A DNA stretch of 64,000 nucleotides from Brachynemurus nebulosus (Eukaryota > Arthropoda > Insecta > Neuroptera > Myrmeleontidae), in NCBI GenBank assembly GCA_035578155.1, contig JAPWDM010000014.1, positions 13,619,501 to 13,683,500 on the forward strand, read 5' to 3'. The position numbers were made by a program, and so were the translations under genes. Below, piece by piece: positions 61,588 to 64,000 of this stretch (position 1 is its first letter; each line of letters starts with the position of its first letter). Under the pieces are notes generated by a model that was given only the letters and a program-made list of their open reading frames with translations, was not told the origin of the DNA and did no database searches.

Positions 61588-62995
61588 CAGTGTTGGTAGA
61601 CTTGTCCCCCAAATTTTGTAGTATTTCATTTAAGATAATATTTAATGAGTAAATATTTCATTTTCTAAAATGACAAAGAAGCATTAAAACTTTATAGTTT
61701 ATAGTAAGGTATATATGTATATTATATAATGGACCTTTTCAAAGTTCATAAAATACACATTGCATTTTAGAAACTGCAGACGTTTTCAATGTTATTATTA
61801 TCTATTTTATTTAATTGCACTATTAAAATGATAAGACGTGTTAAATGACATTTTTATTTAAATTTTTGCATAATAATATTTATAACTGAGACAGCTACTC
61901 TTTATTATTATGACAGTTAGAAGTCATTTTAAAAATGATAACATTTTTTCAAAATTATGCATATTATTGCTTATTAAAAGTAAAATTATAATAAAAAATT
62001 ACATAAATCTTAATTATATTAATTATAATTTCTAAAATTATATATATTTTTGCTATTAATAGTTAAATTAATAAAAAATTAAAAATTATCTTTATTTATC
62101 ATAATATTTATATGAAAAAAATAATATAAAAAAATGTTTCAGTAAGATATTTATGAATGAAATGATCTTATGACAAAATTGCTGAACAGACACCACGTGC
62201 AATTTATGAAAATTTTAGCAAAACTATGTATGTACAAACCTTTAAGTCCGACCTTTGGTAAACGATCTGAATAATAAAATAATCAAAATAAAACGAGCAA
62301 CCCAAAGATGTTAAATCTTTAAATGTGATAGTCCATAAAGACTACCAAATTCATAAAATCGACTCTAATAATTTTCACAAAAGGAGGATTTACATTTTCA
62401 CAAATTGTGACCTCCATATACTAGCCGTTCCCAAAACAAAAATTTTAAAAAATTCACCCCCCCCCCCCCCCAAAAAAAAAAACTAGATGAAAAATAGCTG
62501 TATTTTAAGTGTTACTTAGGTGTGTCAATAAAAAAATTAAGTGTTCTAGTGGTTTCCGAAAAAACATGAAAAACAAAAAGTTCGGCTAGGTTTACGTAAA
62601 CATAGGTAAAAATAAATCGTTTTGGTAATTTAAAATATGGAGAATTAGATGTAAATTAGGTGTATTTAAACATCTTGACAAAAACCTAGTAAAATGAAAA
62701 TTTTAAGAAAAATCTTGTAAAACTCGTAAAATTTTAAATCATGGGAGCGCTGTGCATAAGGTTAAAAACGTTATGCACAGTATCTCCACTGTTTGTTGGA
62801 TTTTATATATTTTATTATGTAGCTGAATAGAAAAGTACCTATACTAAATGCCTCTCCAACGTTCCCAGCACCCCCACTAGAAGTATGATAGTGCGGAAGT
62901 CGTTAAGATGGTTATACTCAGCGCTCCCACTGATTGTTCCAATTAATATATTTATTATGGAAGTAAGTATATGGTATAAGTAATACTTTGACGAA
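61588..62995. other. AT-rich intergenic; C14 tract; tandem segment
   Basis: A run of about 14 C lies near 62458-62471. Two related segments (62783-62850 and 62925-62985) share a CTCC(A)CTG.TTGTT start and TATATTTATTATG-like continuation. No gene. Confidence 0.35.
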
Positions 62996-63029
62996 TTAAC
63001 ACGTTCATTGCCAATCATGCGATATCGCG

Positions 63030-63260
63030 TGATACTGTCAATTGGGACGAATCTGGACCTTTTTTACAGTTTTTTACAATGAAATGTTCAGAGTTCTTCA
63101 AAAAATTCTAAAAAAATAATTTAAATGCCTTAATATCACGAGCATATAGGGCAGTAATAAAAATATCAAAATTGGTACTACAACATTTTTTTTTTGTTAT
63201 ATAGCGTCCAGATTCGCCCCTATGTGTGAGGCGAATCTGGACAGTGCTTTATTTACAATA
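63030..63260. repeat. GGCGAATCTGGAC iterated motif and palindrome
   Basis: GGGACGAATCTGGACC (63046) is followed by GTCCAGATTCGCC (63207) and GGCGAATCTGGAC (63230), the last two forming a perfect 13-bp-arm palindrome. A related GGTGAGGCGAATTG occurs inverted at about 63848-63861. The arrangement recalls the iterated terminal motifs of elements A-E and brackets the transposase remnant. Confidence 0.4.
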
Positions 63261-63394
63261 TAAATCACATTCAGTCATGCATATGGGTGAAATCGGACAT
63301 AAATAAATAAAAATAGCTGCATTTCCGCTAAGATATCTGCATCAGCGAATGACTTTTAATGGGTGGAATAAAACATTTTGGATTTAAATAAATT

Positions 63395-63839
63395 TTATTT
63401 CGATTTGCTTTTGAGTGTATCATGCAAGGTCGATTTGGAAACATGGAAATATTCAGCAGCTTGTTTGAGCGATTTTCTTTTATTTTTAATATCGGAAAGC
63501 AGGGGCGCAACAACTACATATCTACAGGGAGTCCAACAAAAATTTAAGTAATCAAATTTTTTGATAACGCAGTTCTCCGATAACAATGGAAAATGTCATA
63601 ATAAAATGTCGTCTCCGAAAATTTGATTTTAAAATAAGAAATATTAGTAAACCACTAAAAATTTTACTTTTTAATATAAATAAAATAAATTGAAGGAAAA
63701 TTTTCAGGTAATTTTAGGGGGTCCGGACCCCTAGGACCTCCCCGGTTGTTGCGCCTCTGTCGAAAAGAGCCGATATTATGTTATCTAGACTACAGTTCAT
63801 GTAGTTTGTACCCACTTTCTTTTAATATTGACGCACCAT
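63395..63839 (-). pseudogene. psq-type HTH transposase N-terminus, split by hAT MITE
   Basis: Reading the minus strand, ATG (63839-63837) starts MVRQY, then TAA (premature), KKVGTNYMNCS, LDNIISALF. The frame then meets the hAT insertion at 63760 and resumes at 63491 as DIKNKRKSLKQAAEYFHV and SKSTLHDTLKSKSK before a stop near 63397. The KSLKQAAEYFHVSKSTLHD segment matches the psq/CENP-B-like helix-turn-helix at the N-terminus of pogo-group transposases and Pipsqueak-type proteins. Removing the MITE and one copy of its duplication keeps the frame. The DDE domain is not seen. Dead: one nonsense codon plus the insertion. Confidence 0.65.
63492..63767. mobile_element. hAT MITE, 260 bp, inside transposase remnant
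   Basis: The element (63500-63759) starts CAGGGGCGCAACAACTACA and ends CCGGTTGTTGCGCCTCTG. Flanking duplication TCGGAAAG/TCGAAAAG (7/8). No coding region. Confidence 0.85.
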
Positions 63840-64000
63840 GGCGTATCAATTCGCCTCACCTATAAACAATTTTTTGTTAATTAATGTATAAAAAAAATTA
63901 AGCACAATACAGCTTTTATTTTTGGTACATATATTGTCAACAAAATACCAAACATTTGGTGCCAGTCACTACCTTATAAATATAACTGTTTTTTTTGTAG

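Noticed and set aside
62458..62471. C14 tract as a regulatory or structural element
   Set aside because: A plain homopolymer with no partner repeat; possibly also length error.

Overview
The window is AT-rich, intron-containing animal DNA, almost certainly from an insect. The evidence is a spliced, secreted serpin gene with an arthropod-type TCAGT initiator, a tRNA-derived SINE, a Penelope-like retroelement, and many hAT, piggyBac-like, Tc1/mariner/pogo-like and Helitron remnants. I cannot name the species. The only intact host gene I can support is the serpin on the + strand (coding 55788-57227, two coding introns plus one 5' UTR intron). Nearly everything else is mobile-element debris.

Layout. 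1-9.5 kb: a left-cut element with an iterated motif, a 0.94 kb TTAA-flanked piggyBac-like element, the first copy of a dispersed family (called R1 here), a degenerate Tc1/mariner transposase, and a 163-bp tandem array split by a TTAA-flanked MITE. 11-16 kb: two 1 kb TA-flanked elements whose terminal motif recurs internally; one sits innermost in a three-level nest (12916-14640). 22-26.6 kb: two hAT MITEs, a Tc1-like deletion derivative, two further MITE types and a complete short Helitron. 28.3-30.5 kb: a 1.9 kb element with 460-470 bp inverted arms, then a SINE. 32.2-38.9 kb: a Penelope-like element with a GIY-YIG endonuclease and a second 3' end, a family B DNA polymerase fragment, an hAT MITE, R1 copies and a palindromic MITE. 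40-49.7 kb: foldback repeats, R1 copies, and more TA-flanked elements. 50.5-54.8 kb: a GC-richer island, the inverted partner of the piggyBac-like element, a 157-bp near-perfect palindrome with a hammerhead-ribozyme-like motif on each strand, and another iterated-motif element. 55.5-57.3 kb: the serpin. 57.7-64 kb: a truncated Helitron, another iterated-motif element, repeats, and a transposase N-terminus (psq-type helix-turn-helix) split by an hAT MITE.

Two themes stand out. First, a group of non-autonomous elements with TA target duplications, mostly starting GGGTAGGG or a similar G-run and often close to 1 kb, each carry their own terminal motif repeated inside the element; different elements have different motifs but the same architecture. 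Second, hammerhead-like RNA motifs occur at Penelope-type ends and as an inverted pair inside a long palindrome. The serpin is unusual in its divergent hinge and in a Gln/Glu/His/Trp tail built from 30-bp repeats, whose stop codon lies exactly where the other repeats encode Trp.
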